From: an uncultured Dehalococcoidia bacterium
GTDB taxonomy: Bacteria > Chloroflexota > Dehalococcoidia > Lucifugimonadales > UBA3495
Assembly (NCBI GenBank): GCA_958295765.1
Contig: CATQHB010000002.1
Location: 648,424 to 712,423, forward strand
Length of the DNA: 64,000 nt
Direction of reading: 5' to 3'
Below the pieces are notes generated by a model, which did no database searches, was not told the DNA's origin, and saw nothing but the letters and a program-made list of their open reading frames with translations. Shown here one piece after another: positions 31,778 through 41,018 of this stretch. Both the position numbers and the translations under genes were made by a program. Positions within the stretch are counted from its first letter, which is position 1. Each line of letters opens with the position of its first letter.

Positions 31778-33055
31778 ATGCGTATTCTCCATTTCTCCGA
31801 CCTGCATATCGGGGTGGAAAATTATGGCCGGATTGACCCGGCTACCGGACTTTCTACCCGCCTGGGGGACTTCCTGGGTTCCCTGGATGAGGTGGTGGAG
31901 TTTGCCCTGAACCAGCGGGTGGAACTGGTGCTGCTGGCCGGCGATGCCTACAAGGGCCGCGACCCTTCCCAGACCCACCAGCGGGAGTTTGCCCGGCGGC
32001 TGCACCGCTTGTCCGCCGCCGGCATCCCGGTATTCCTGCTGGTCGGCAACCATGACCTGCCCAACGCCAGCAGCCGGGCCAACGCCGTAGAAATTTTCCA
32101 TACCCTTCAGGTGCCCAACGTTTACATCGGCGACCAGTTGCAGACTTATACCGTTCCTACCCCGGCCGGCCCCTTGCAGATTGTCGCCGTCCCCTGGCCC
32201 CGCCGGGGCCGGCTGCTGACCCGGGAAGAATCCCGCGGGCTTACCATTGAGGAAATACGCGCCGAAATTGAAACCAGAATGACCGAGGCCATCCAGGAGC
32301 GGGTCAGCCATCTGGATCCTGACCGGCCGGCCATCCTTACCGGCCACGTTACCATCAACGGCTCGACGGTCGGCACCGAGCGCTCGATGATGCTGGGCAA
32401 TGACCACGTGCTGCTCGCCAGCGCCGTCCACCGCCCGGAACTGGACTACGTTGCCCTGGGCCACATCCACAAGCACCAGGTATTGCGCCGGGAACCGCCG
32501 ATCGTGGCCTATTCGGGCAGCTTGCAGCGGGTGGACTTCTCCGAGGAGCAGGACGAAAAGGGCTTTTGCGTGATTGACCTGGATGCCGCCGCGCCTCAGG
32601 GCCAGCGGTTGGTGGACTTTCAGTTTCAGCCGGTTCAGGCCCGGCCCTTTGTTACCATTGACGTTACGGTGGCTACCGGGGAACCGGAACCTACCGAAGC
32701 GGTGCTGCGCGCCATTGCCCGCCACGACATCGCCGAAGCGGTGGTGCGGGTTCGGGTGCGGCTGCCGGCCGAAGGGGAAACCCTGCTCCGGGAAGGAGAA
32801 ATCCGGGAAGCCTTGCAGCCGGCCCACTTTATCGCCGCCATCAGCCGGGAGCTAACCGCCCCCCGTAGAACCCGCCTCGACCCGGCGGAAACGGGCGGAA
32901 TGGCCGCGGCGGACAGCCTCCAACCGGCCCAGGCGCTGCGCCTCTACCTGGACAGCCGGGATACCGACCCCCAACGGCGGGAACGGCTGATGCACTGCGC
33001 CGAAGAACTGTTCCGGGCCGACGATACCGCCGACGCCCCGCCGACTCTATTGTAG
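31778..33055 (+). CDS. SbcD/Mre11-like DNA exonuclease
   Basis: A 425-residue calcineurin-type metallophosphoesterase. The five motifs are present: FSDLHIGVENYG (residues 5-16), LLAGDAYKGRDP, LLVGNHDLPNA, TGHVTINGS and ALGHIHKHQ. These match the nuclease subunit SbcD/Mre11, which processes DNA ends with the ATPase SbcC/Rad50. No sbcC lies next to it within the window, so its partner is elsewhere or it acts alone. The ATG at 31778 with GTGAGGT upstream is chosen; a longer frame runs into the family A repeat. Confidence 0.87.
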   Translation: MRILHFSDLHIGVENYGRIDPATGLSTRLGDFLGSLDEVVEFALNQRVELVLLAGDAYKGRDPSQTHQREFARRLHRLSAAGIPVFLLVGNHDLPNASSRANAVEIFHTLQVPNVYIGDQLQTYTVPTPAGPLQIVAVPWPRRGRLLTREESRGLTIEEIRAEIETRMTEAIQERVSHLDPDRPAILTGHVTINGSTVGTERSMMLGNDHVLLASAVHRPELDYVALGHIHKHQVLRREPPIVAYSGSLQRVDFSEEQDEKGFCVIDLDAAAPQGQRLVDFQFQPVQARPFVTIDVTVATGEPEPTEAVLRAIARHDIAEAVVRVRVRLPAEGETLLREGEIREALQPAHFIAAISRELTAPRRTRLDPAETGGMAAADSLQPAQALRLYLDSRDTDPQRRERLMHCAEELFRADDTADAPPTLL

Positions 33056-33264
33056 TTGTTCGCAATGGCGCTACGCCGTCGGGTTTGCTTTCACCACGGA
33101 GACTTGGATGGCGTAGAGATACGTTGCAACCTCTTTACCGGCGCCGTCCCCTTTGGCTGTCCTTGGCTGATAGTCAAGGAAACCGCCCCACTCCCCTACC
33201 GAAAATTCTCATCCGGTTATTGTTCGGTTATACTGGTGGGGTAATCTGTAGCCGGGAGGCCGTG

Positions 33265-33717
33265 ATGGAAATTTCCGCCAAGTATGTTTTTAATGCTCCC
33301 GCCGCTAAAGTTTGGGATACTTTGATGAATCCGGCGGCGCTGGCAAGCTGTATGCCCGGCTGTGAGAGTTTGGAGCCGGCCGGCGACAATGAGTACCAGG
33401 CGGTGGTCAACGTGGGCGTCGGGCCGGTGCGGGGTCGCTACACCGCCAAAATAGCTATTACCGAGGCCAACCCCCATCAGTCCTACCGCCTGGCGATTGG
33501 CGGCAGCGGCTCAATCGGGTTTGCCAACGGCGATTCTCTGGTAACCCTGGAAGAGCAGGACGGCAAGACCACGGTGCAGGTAATCAGCCAGGCCCAGGCC
33601 GGCGGCACGGTGGCCCGGGTCGGCCAACGGATGATGGAAAGCGTCGCCAGGAGTCTGCTCGACCGGTTTTTCACTTGCCTGCAAGAGACGGTCAACCGGG
33701 ATTCTAACATGGATTAA
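33265..33717 (+). CDS. CoxG-like SRPBCC protein
   Basis: A 150-residue helix-grip (START-like) protein. MEISAKYVFNAPAAKVWDTL, the LASCMPGCESLEP segment and the later RVGQRMMESVARSLLDRFF helix are characteristic of the carbon monoxide dehydrogenase subunit G family. CoxG helps anchor or mature CO dehydrogenase in some bacteria; homologues occur widely without cox genes, as here. It starts at ATG 33265 after GGGAGGCCGTG. It is followed 49 bases later by a cyclase gene, so co-transcription is likely. Confidence 0.85.
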   Translation: MEISAKYVFNAPAAKVWDTLMNPAALASCMPGCESLEPAGDNEYQAVVNVGVGPVRGRYTAKIAITEANPHQSYRLAIGGSGSIGFANGDSLVTLEEQDGKTTVQVISQAQAGGTVARVGQRMMESVARSLLDRFFTCLQETVNRDSNMD

Positions 33718-33766
33718 CCGGATATACAGGATAGGGCTAATCCCGGTAAAGGGAAAGGAGAAAGCT

Positions 33767-34681
33767 ATGGAACGGCGCGTACCGGGCCGGGAGGAAGTCC
33801 TGGCCTACTTGAAGGAAGACCGCAACTGGGGGCGGTGGGGCGACGATGACCAGATGGGGGCAGTGAACCTGATTACCCCGGAGAAGCGGGTGGCCGCCGC
33901 CGGGCTGGTGCAGAGCGGGCGGGCCGTGTCCCTGAGCCGGGTTTATCCCAAGACGCCGGCACCCAACAACCCTAACCCGGCCCAACACTTTATGCGGCGC
34001 AACCCCCGGGAGCCGGGCGGCGGCTCGGCGGTGGATTACTACGGCGTTTCCTATCACGGCCAGGCCAATACCCACCTGGACGCCCTGTGCCACGTTTGGG
34101 ACGAAAACGGGATGTGGAACGGTCGCCGCCCGGAGGACGTAATCACCTACGACGGCGCCACCTGGGGGTCGATAGAGCATTGGAAAGAAGGCATCATCAC
34201 TCGCGGGGTGCTGCTGGACGTGCCCAAGCACCGGGGGGAACCCTTCGTTACCCTGGAGCAACCAATCCACGGCTGGGAACTGGAGGACATCGCTAAAGCC
34301 GAGGGCATTGCCCTGGAGCCGGGGGATGCCCTGGTGGTGTACGGCGGGCGGGAAAAGTGGGGCGAGGTCAACCCTATCTGGGGCGGCGACCCGGCGGGAC
34401 GGCCGGGCCTCCACGCCTCCTGCCTCAAGTTCCTGCGGGAATCGGACTGCTGCCTGCTGGTCTGGGATATGATGGACTTTATGCCCAACGGCTACGAAGT
34501 CCCCTGGAGCGTTCACGGGGCCATCTTTGCCTACGGCATCGGCCTGCTGGACAACGCCCTGCTGGAACCGCTGGCCGAGGCTTGCGCCGCCGAGGGACGC
34601 TATGAGTTTATGCTGACGGTCAACCCGCTGCGGGTAGTCGGCGGCACCGGCTCGCCGGTAAACCCCATCGCCCTGTTTTAG
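33767..34681 (+). CDS. Cyclase-family metal-dependent hydrolase
   Basis: A 304-residue protein of the same superfamily as the gene at 2521. The metal site is YHGQANTHLDALCHVWDENG near residue 105-124 (H-x4-TH-x-DA-x2-H). The expected GVLLDVPKH and LEPGDALVVYGGRE segments follow. It is of the longer subgroup that acts on unknown, often aromatic, cyclic or amide substrates. The ATG has AAAGGAG upstream. It probably forms a two-gene unit with the CoxG-like gene. Confidence 0.85.
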   Translation: MERRVPGREEVLAYLKEDRNWGRWGDDDQMGAVNLITPEKRVAAAGLVQSGRAVSLSRVYPKTPAPNNPNPAQHFMRRNPREPGGGSAVDYYGVSYHGQANTHLDALCHVWDENGMWNGRRPEDVITYDGATWGSIEHWKEGIITRGVLLDVPKHRGEPFVTLEQPIHGWELEDIAKAEGIALEPGDALVVYGGREKWGEVNPIWGGDPAGRPGLHASCLKFLRESDCCLLVWDMMDFMPNGYEVPWSVHGAIFAYGIGLLDNALLEPLAEACAAEGRYEFMLTVNPLRVVGGTGSPVNPIALF

Positions 34682-35106
34682 CGGAAACCCGGCCCCCTGA
34701 ACACCGCTCATGGTGAGCTTGTCGAACCATATCCTAATTTCGCCCATGGTGAACTGGTCAAAGGGTGAACGTATGGTTCGACAGGCTCACCATGAGCGGA
34801 TTGGGTTCGGTGAGCGGATTAGGTTGAGCGGATTGGGTTCGGTGGGCGGTGTTTGGTCTTGGCGCGGCCTTTGCCTATACTCGGGCAGGGTGAATGAGTG
34901 GCCGGGCAATCGCGCAATAACACCGTCGTTCCGGCGAAAGCCGGAATCCAGGAAATTCCCCGGAAAATAGCGGGCCGGCTACCGAGGTTTCCGGGTTCCG
35001 GCTTTCGCCGGAACGACGGTGTTATGACCGGAACGACGGTTGCCTGGGTTGCCCCCCGGTTGCCCTGGTTAAGACTCAATTACCCTGCTGAAGGGTAAAT
35101 AAATGG
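34682..35106. repeat. Repeat-rich intergenic region (family B and family A copies)
   Basis: It contains two oppositely oriented family B units (about 34707-34732 and 34770-34800), then short GGATTGGGTTCGGTG direct repeats. A family A palindrome occupies about 34922-35026 with an extra right-arm copy to 35042. No gene is recognised. Confidence 0.75.
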
Positions 35107-35135
35107 TTCACAGGCTCACCGCGAGCGGTTATACT
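35107..35135 (+). promoter_or_regulatory. Predicted promoter of the eight-repeat Cache protein, inside a family B repeat
   Basis: The -35 TTCACA (35107-35112), a 17-base spacer and -10 TATACT (35130-35135). The -35 and spacer fall in a degenerate family B repeat (TGGTTCACAGGCTCACCGCG), so the repeat appears to supply part of the promoter. The leader to the ATG at 35241 is about 100 bases and contains a GC-rich hairpin. Confidence 0.5.
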
Positions 35136-35240
35136 TTATAGTTGGTTAATAACCGAATGGCCCCGGTTGCGCCGGTGGGTTAGATAACCCCGGCGGCGCC
35201 GGGTTGGGTCCTTTCACACAATAGCGGAGGAAATAACATA

Positions 35241-38200
35241 ATGCGTAACCCTGTAATCCTGGGCGGGTCGGCGCTGGCGCTGGCGATAATTGCGCTGGTG
35301 GTGGCTGTCATCGCCCTGACCACCGGCGCGTCCCAATCTCCGGCAGCGGCGCCGGTCGAGGCGACGGCGACCAAAGCCAACCCTACCGACTATACCGTCC
35401 ATCTGGTCAACGAGGCCATTGCCTACTATGAGGCCAACGGACGGGAAGCCACGGTAGCCTACTATAATTCGCCGGAAAGCGTGGATGGCTCTTGGTACGT
35501 TTACATCTTTGACGAGAATAACGTCCGCATCGCCCACCCCACGGTGCCGGCCGTCCTGGGCGTGAACGTTGACCACCCGATGTCGGTGGACATTAACGGC
35601 TATGATTTCGGCAAGGTGATGGCGGACACCGACGAAAACGGCCATTGGGTCGATTATGTTTTCCTCAACCCGGACACCGGCTCGCAGCAAAGCAAACATT
35701 CCTGGCTGATTCGCCACGACGGGCTGGTTTTCGGTTCCGGCTGGTATGAGGGCAGCCCGGTCCGGGCCACCGACAAGTCCAACCCCATTGACTACACCGT
35801 TTCCCTGGTCAATCAGGCCCTGCACCGCTACCGACTGGACGGGCGGGAGGCCACGCTGAAATACTACAACTCCCCGGAAAATGTCGATGGGGAATGGTAC
35901 GTCTTTGTCATCGACGAGCAGGGCCTGGTAGCGGCCCATTCCAACCCGGCCTTGCTGGGCGAGGATTTGACCGGGCCGTTGGGCGTGGATCTCACCGGCT
36001 ACCGTTTCGGGGAAGTGATGGCGGCCACCGACGAAAAGGGGCAGTGGGTGGATTACGTCTTTACCAACCCGGACACCGGCTTGCAGGAGAGCAAGCACTC
36101 CTGGCTGATTAAGCGCGACGGGTTGATTTTCGGCTCCGGCTGGTATCAGGACAGCCCGGTGCGGCCGGTAGCTAAATCCAACCCCATTGACTACACCGTT
36201 TCCCTGGTCAACCAGGCCACCGACCGCCTTGACCGGGAGGGACGGGAGGCTACCCTGAAATACTACAATTCCCCGGCAAGCGTCGATGGGGATTGGTTTG
36301 TCTTTATCATCGACGAGCAGGGCGAGTTGGTGGCCCATGCCGACCAGTCCCGGCTGGGCGGGGACGTGGCCGACGGGGCGGGAACCGACATTTTCGGCTA
36401 TCAATTCAGGAAGGTGATGCTGACAATTGAGGAGGGCGAGGGCCGCTGGGTGGACTATTTCATCACCCGGCCCGAAACCGGCAAACCAGCCTTCAAGCAA
36501 TCCTGGGTGGTGCGCCATCAAGGGCTGCTCTTTGGCTCCGGCTGGTATCAGACGGTTCCGCTGGAACTGGCCGGCGGCGGTGCGGTCAAGGCCGCCGACA
36601 AGTCCAACCCCATTGACTACACCGTTTCCCTGGTCAACCAGGCCACCGACCGCCTTGACCGGGAAGGACGGGCGGCCACCCTGGACTACTACAACTCCCC
36701 GGAAAGCGTCGATGGGGAATGGTATGTCTTTGTCATCGACGAGCAGGGCAAGCTGGCGGCCCATTCCAACCCGGCGCTGCTGGGCGAGGACTTGACCGGG
36801 TCGCTGGGCGTGGATCTTACCGGCTATCGCTTTGGGGAAGTGATGGTAGCCACCGACGAAAAGGGGCAGTGGGTGGATTACGTCTTTACCAACCCGGACA
36901 CCGGCTTTCAACAGAGCAAGCACTCCTGGCTGATTAAGCGCGACGGGCTGATTTTCGGCGCCGGCTGGTATCAGGGCAGCCCGGTGCAGGCCGCCGGCAA
37001 GTCCAACCCCATTGACTACACCGTTTCCCTGGTCAATCAGGCCCTGAGCCGTTACCAGGCGGACGGGCGGGCGGCGACCCTGGACTACTACAACTCCCCG
37101 GAAAGCGTCGATGGGGAATGGTATGTCTATGTCATCGACGAGCAGGGCAACCTGGCGGCCCATCCTAACCAGGACTTGCTGGGCGAGGATTTGACCGGGC
37201 CGCTGGGCGTGGACATCACCGGCTACGCCCACGGCAAGGTGATGGCGGCTACCGACGAAAATGGGCAATGGGTGGATTACGTTTTTCTCAACCCGGACAC
37301 CGGTTTTCAGCAGAGCAAACATTCCTGGCTGATTAAGCACGACGGGCTGATTTTCGGCGCCGGCTGGTATGAGGGCAGCCCGGTCAAGGCCGCGGACAAG
37401 TCCAACCCCATCGACTACACCGTTTCCGTGGTCAACCAGGCCCTGCGCCGTTACGAACTGGAGGGGCGGGAGGCCACCCTGGAATACTACAATTCCCCGG
37501 AAAGCGTGGATGGCAACTGGTACGTTTTCATCTACGACGAGAACAACATCCGCATTGCCCATCCCACCCGTCCCGACCTGCTGGGCAAGCCGGTGGACGG
37601 CCCCACCGGGGTGGACATCACCGGTTACGCCTACGGCAAGGCAATGGTCCAGACCACCGAGGCCGGCCAGTGGGTGGATTACGTTTTTCTCAACCCGGGC
37701 ACCGGCTTTCAGCAGAGCAAACACTCCTGGCTGGTTAAGCACGACGGGCTGATTTTCGGTTCCGGCTGGTATCAGGGCAGCCCGGTGCGGGCCGCTGAGA
37801 AGTCCAACCCCATCGAATACACCGTTTCCCTGGTGCGGCAGGCCACCAGTCGCTTTGACCGGGAGGGGCGGGAGGCGACCCTGGACTACTACAACTCCCC
37901 GGAAAGCGTCGATGGGGATTGGTATATCTTTATCATCGACGAGGAGGGCAAGGTGGCGGCTCATCCCGCTCAGTCCGAGTTGGGCGGAGACCTGGCCGGC
38001 GAGTCGGGAACCGATGTTTTCGGCTACCAGTTCGGGAAGGTGATGCTGGCGATTGAGGAGGGCGAGGGCGAATGGGTGGACTACTTCACCGTCCGGCCCG
38101 GCAGTGGCACGCAAGCCTTCAAGCAATCCTGGGTGGTGCGCCACCAGGGGCTGCTCTTTGGCGCCGGCTGGTATCAGACGGTTCCCCTGGAACTGGTCGG

Positions 38201-38597
38201 CGGCGGCGCGGACAAAGCGACCGACCCGGCCGGCTACACGGTGACCTTTCTGGAAAAGGCCCTGAGCTACTATGACGATAACGGCAAAGCGGCGACGGTG
38301 GCCTACTACAACACGCCGGAAAGCATGGATGATTCGTGGTATGTCTTTATCTTTGACGCCGACGGGGTGCTGCTGGCCTCCGCCCCCAATCAGGAGTTGC
38401 TGGGGCAGAACCTGGACGGCGACGTGGGGGTTGACGTTACCGGCAAGCGGTTCGGCGCGGAAATCCTGAACGCCACTTCCGACGGGCGGTGGGTTGACTA
38501 CACCTTTAACAACCCCGGCACCGGAGAGCCGGGCGTCAAACATTCCTGGGTAATCGAGTATCAAGGGCTGATTTTCGGCTCCGGCTGGTACGAATAG
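35241..38597 (+). CDS. Surface protein with eight tandem Cache-like repeats
   Basis: An 1118-residue protein. Residues 6-29 are a membrane anchor or signal (ALALAIIALVVAVIAL). An Ala/Thr linker follows, then eight repeats of about 133-142 residues starting near residues 48, 181, 314, 457, 589, 722, 856 and 996. Each repeat runs from DYTVSLVNQA through YYNSPESVDGEWYVFVIDEQ to KHSWLIKHDGLIFGSGWYQ. This pattern resembles single Cache (sensor) domains. Repeats 3 and 7 are a distinct subtype (GTDIFGYQF, then EGEGRWVDYF), giving a four-repeat period. No signalling domain is present. Ligand capture or surface adhesion is inferred. Ribosome binding site GCGGAGG. Confidence 0.8.
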   Translation: MRNPVILGGSALALAIIALVVAVIALTTGASQSPAAAPVEATATKANPTDYTVHLVNEAIAYYEANGREATVAYYNSPESVDGSWYVYIFDENNVRIAHPTVPAVLGVNVDHPMSVDINGYDFGKVMADTDENGHWVDYVFLNPDTGSQQSKHSWLIRHDGLVFGSGWYEGSPVRATDKSNPIDYTVSLVNQALHRYRLDGREATLKYYNSPENVDGEWYVFVIDEQGLVAAHSNPALLGEDLTGPLGVDLTGYRFGEVMAATDEKGQWVDYVFTNPDTGLQESKHSWLIKRDGLIFGSGWYQDSPVRPVAKSNPIDYTVSLVNQATDRLDREGREATLKYYNSPASVDGDWFVFIIDEQGELVAHADQSRLGGDVADGAGTDIFGYQFRKVMLTIEEGEGRWVDYFITRPETGKPAFKQSWVVRHQGLLFGSGWYQTVPLELAGGGAVKAADKSNPIDYTVSLVNQATDRLDREGRAATLDYYNSPESVDGEWYVFVIDEQGKLAAHSNPALLGEDLTGSLGVDLTGYRFGEVMVATDEKGQWVDYVFTNPDTGFQQSKHSWLIKRDGLIFGAGWYQGSPVQAAGKSNPIDYTVSLVNQALSRYQADGRAATLDYYNSPESVDGEWYVYVIDEQGNLAAHPNQDLLGEDLTGPLGVDITGYAHGKVMAATDENGQWVDYVFLNPDTGFQQSKHSWLIKHDGLIFGAGWYEGSPVKAADKSNPIDYTVSVVNQALRRYELEGREATLEYYNSPESVDGNWYVFIYDENNIRIAHPTRPDLLGKPVDGPTGVDITGYAYGKAMVQTTEAGQWVDYVFLNPGTGFQQSKHSWLVKHDGLIFGSGWYQGSPVRAAEKSNPIEYTVSLVRQATSRFDREGREATLDYYNSPESVDGDWYIFIIDEEGKVAAHPAQSELGGDLAGESGTDVFGYQFGKVMLAIEEGEGEWVDYFTVRPGSGTQAFKQSWVVRHQGLLFGAGWYQTVPLELVGGGADKATDPAGYTVTFLEKALSYYDDNGKAATVAYYNTPESMDDSWYVFIFDADGVLLASAPNQELLGQNLDGDVGVDVTGKRFGAEILNATSDGRWVDYTFNNPGTGEPGVKHSWVIEYQGLIFGSGWYE

Positions 38598-38693
38598 GGC
38601 CGGTTCCCGGCCCGCCGGGGACAACCGGGGCGCGGGCGGCTTTCAGGGTTTCCCGCGTATCCTTCCGGGCAATATGATTTTCGTTGTCAGAGT

Positions 38694-38731
38694 TACCGCC
38701 ATTCCTGCGTAAGCGGGAATGGCGGTAGTTT
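38694..38731 (+). terminator. Likely terminator after the Cache-repeat gene
   Basis: A 12-base perfect stem (TACCGCCATTCC at 38694-38705 and its complement at 38716-38727) followed by GTTTTG. It lies about 100 bases after the stop codon. Confidence 0.6.
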
Positions 38732-38782
38732 TGTGTGGCGCATCCGGCAACGGGTTCAGGAAAGGAGATGCGGGAGTTGAGT

Positions 38783-39370
38783 TCAGGTCTCCCACTCCTC
38801 CCGCAGCAGGCCGTAAAGCAGCGTGTCCCAATAGCGGCCCTTGAAGTATTCGTTGCGGCGAAGGCGTCCCTCTTGCCGAAAGCCCAGCCGTTCCAGCACC
38901 CGGGCCGAGGCGGTGTTATCGGCAATGCACCAGGAATCAATGCGCTGCAACCCCAACTCCCGGAAACCGAAGTTGACCATAGCCCGGGCCGCCTCGGTGG
39001 CGTAACCCTGGCCCCAATAGTCCGGGTTCAGTTCGTAGCCAATGTCCGCCGCTAGATCCCCCTCTGCTATATCCCCCGTTACGCCGGCCGCCGGGTAGTT
39101 AGACGGTGGCTTGCGCCTTAGGCCGCAGTTGCCGATGAGCGGCCCGGCCGCGCCGTCCTGGGGCAAGGTGATGGCAAGCTGGAACCGGCGGCGGGGCCGT
39201 TCCTGCTGCCACGCCAGGAACCTCCCGACGAACTCCTGCGCCTCGGCCTCAGTGCGGTCAGTCCAGGGGTAAAAGCGTAGGTAGCGGGGGTCGCGCTGGT
39301 AGGCCAGCACCGCCGGCCAGTCCTCAGGAACAAAATCCCGCAGGATTAAACGCCGGGTGATTAGCTGCAT
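38783..39370 (-). CDS. GNAT-family N-acetyltransferase (RimJ/RimL-like)
   Basis: A 195-residue acetyltransferase. It has the RimJ/RimL-type opening (LITRRLILRDFVPEDWPAVL). The acetyl-CoA loop region is ELNPDYWGQGYATEAARAMV, and the end reads NTASARVLERLGFRQEGRLR, then EYFKGRYWDTLLYGLL. It probably acetylates protein N-termini or small amines; the substrate cannot be named. ATG at 39370. It is convergent with the Cache-repeat gene and monocistronic. Confidence 0.88.
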   Translation of the reverse strand: MQLITRRLILRDFVPEDWPAVLAYQRDPRYLRFYPWTDRTEAEAQEFVGRFLAWQQERPRRRFQLAITLPQDGAAGPLIGNCGLRRKPPSNYPAAGVTGDIAEGDLAADIGYELNPDYWGQGYATEAARAMVNFGFRELGLQRIDSWCIADNTASARVLERLGFRQEGRLRRNEYFKGRYWDTLLYGLLREEWET

Positions 39371-39384
39371 AGCGGTATGGTGGT

Positions 39385-39600
39385 CATTGCCATTGAGAGT
39401 TTTAATGTCATTCCTACAATTCTAAGGTCATTCCTATAATTCTAATGTCATTCCGAGCAGAGCGAGGAATCTAAACTCCGGCCTAAGCGGGATTTTTGCC
39501 GGAACCGGAAGTTGGCAACGGCCGGCATTTTAGATTCCTCCCTGCGGTGGGAATAACAGACTAATCAGTCGGAATGACCTACAAAACGACTGTAATGACT
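39385..39600. repeat. Dispersed palindromic repeat, family C (copy 1)
   Basis: A palindromic block whose arms contain GTCATTCCGAGCAGAGCGAG and ATTTTAGATTCCTCCCTGCG. It is preceded by two short copies of CTAAGGTCATTCCTATAATT-like sequence. It shares its arms with 55517-55627. No gene is seen. Confidence 0.75.
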
Positions 39601-39661
39601 TGGCAAGGCGGTCGAAATGACCCGGTCAACTGCGTAACCCATAAAACCAGAAAGCGGCGCG

Positions 39662-40429
39662 TCAGGTCAGGATTTGGGATAGGAACATTTGCGCCCGCTC
39701 ATGCTGCGGGTTGGTGAAGAAGTTGTCGGGGGTGGCCTCCTCAATGATGACGCCCTCGTCGAACATTATTACCCGGTCGGCGACTTCCCGGGCAAAGCCG
39801 ATTTCGTGGGTAACGGTCAGCATGGTCATACCGGAGCTTGCCAGTTCCCGCATCACGTCCAGCACCTCTTTAATCATCTCCGGGTCCAGGGCCGAGGTGG
39901 GTTCGTCAAAGAGCATTATGCGGGGCTGCATTGCCAGGGCGCGGGCGATGGCTACCCGCTGCTGCTGGCCGCCGGAAAGCTCGGCCGGGTACTTGGCGGC
40001 CTGCTCCGGGATGCCCACCCGGATCAGCAGTTCCATCGCCACTTCCTCGGCCTGGTCTTTGGACCACTTCCTGACCTTGGTGGGGGCCAGGCTGATGTTC
40101 TGCATCACGGTAAGGTGGGGGAAGAGGTTGAAGGACTGGAATACCATGCCCACTTCCCGGCGGATGGCGTCAATGTTGCGCACGTCGCCGGACAGCTCGA
40201 TGCCGTCCACGATGATGTCGCCCCGCTGGTGATGCTCCAGCCGGTTGATGGTGCGGATAAAGGTTGACTTGCCGGAGCCGGAAGGCCCCAGGATGACCAC
40301 CACCTCGCCCCTTTTGATGGTGGTGGAGACGCCGCGCAGGGCGTGAAAGTGGCCGAACCACTTATGCACTTCCCGGCAGATAATGATGTCCTCAACCTCA
40401 TTGCCAGGCGCCGGTTGGTTGACTGCCAT
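39662..40429 (-). CDS. aapP: Polar amino acid ABC transporter ATP-binding protein
   Basis: A 255-residue ATPase of the GlnQ/AapP group. It has Walker [20 protein letters not shown]-loop [17 protein letters not shown], signature [17 protein letters not shown], Walker [17 protein letters not shown] and H-loop [16 protein letters not shown]. The START and order of its neighbours fit an aapJQMP operon. The ATG at 40429 has GGGGGAGG upstream. It is separated from the permease genes by a hicAB pair, which is unusual. Predicted substrates are polar amino acids such as glutamate or glutamine. Confidence 0.92.
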   Translation of the reverse strand: MAVNQPAPGNEVEDIIICREVHKWFGHFHALRGVSTTIKRGEVVVILGPSGSGKSTFIRTINRLEHHQRGDIIVDGIELSGDVRNIDAIRREVGMVFQSFNLFPHLTVMQNISLAPTKVRKWSKDQAEEVAMELLIRVGIPEQAAKYPAELSGGQQQRVAIARALAMQPRIMLFDEPTSALDPEMIKEVLDVMRELASSGMTMLTVTHEIGFAREVADRVIMFDEGVIIEEATPDNFFTNPQHERAQMFLSQILT

Positions 40430-40498
40430 AATAGCCTCCCCCAAAGGGATTTTTTAACCAAGAGACCCGGAGAGTTCGAGAGACCGTCCCAAGCGCGT

Positions 40499-40714
40499 TT
40501 ACGCCGATATTAAACGCTTGCCGGTGGGTTCCGGCACCAAGTCTCCGAACTCGCGGGCGGTATCGATCCAAAGCTCCATAGCATCCTGGATGTTTTTCAG
40601 GGCGTCCTCGCGGGTGTCGCCGTGGGCCAGGCACCCGGGAAGTTCCGGCGCCTCAGCAATGAAAACATCATCCTCATTGCTCCAGTAAAGGACTATTTCG
40701 TATTTATACATCAC
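40499..40714 (-). CDS. hicB: HicB-family antitoxin
   Basis: A 71-residue HicB-type protein. YKYEIVLYWSNEDDVFIAEA, PELPGCLAHGDTREDALKNI and the helix AMELWIDTAREFG are the partial RNase H-like fold of HicB (pattern PELPG-A-GDT-EEA). It has no separate DNA-binding domain, so it is the short form. Its ATG overlaps the hicA stop (ATGA), giving coupled translation. It would neutralise HicA and may repress the pair. Confidence 0.88.
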   Translation of the reverse strand: MMYKYEIVLYWSNEDDVFIAEAPELPGCLAHGDTREDALKNIQDAMELWIDTAREFGDLVPEPTGKRLISA

Positions 40715-40965
40715 TCCATTTCCTCTAACTGATGCTCCAGGATAACTCGACGGACTTGCTGAACTTGATAGGGTTTAGCCTGGCTGCCTTGGCGTTGCAG
40801 GTTCACCTTTTCGGCCAAGCCTGCTTTCCTGAATATATGATGACTTCCCCGTATCCGCTCGTCAAACCCCAGTCTCCGCAGCAGGGAACGCAAATCGTCA
40901 AATGGAATGTTCGCATCTGAACCACCGGCGATAATTCTCTGTAACAGCCGGGAGCGTCGCCTCAA
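40711..40965 (-). CDS. hicA: HicA-family mRNA interferase toxin
   Basis: An 84-residue HicA-type toxin with the dsRNA-binding-like fold. DDLRSLLRRLGFDERIRGSH leads into HIFRKAG, where the GSHH His is the expected catalytic residue. KVNLQRQGSQAKPYQVQQVR and ILEHQLEE follow. It cleaves mRNA when not bound by HicB (family knowledge). The start is uncertain: TTG at 40965 is used because no in-frame ATG precedes the conserved part. It lies between aapM and hicB. Confidence 0.85.
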   Translation of the reverse strand: MRRRSRLLQRIIAGGSDANIPFDDLRSLLRRLGFDERIRGSHHIFRKAGLAEKVNLQRQGSQAKPYQVQQVRRVILEHQLEEME

Positions 40966-41018
40966 AATAGATCCCCGACCTCATTAACCCAGCAGAGCTG
41001 AGCGACCGGGATACCTTC

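Noticed and set aside
35214-38624. 1136-residue minus-strand frame antisense to the Cache-repeat gene
   Set aside because: Its repeats mirror the plus-strand repeats. The plus strand has a promoter, ribosome binding site, membrane anchor and terminator.
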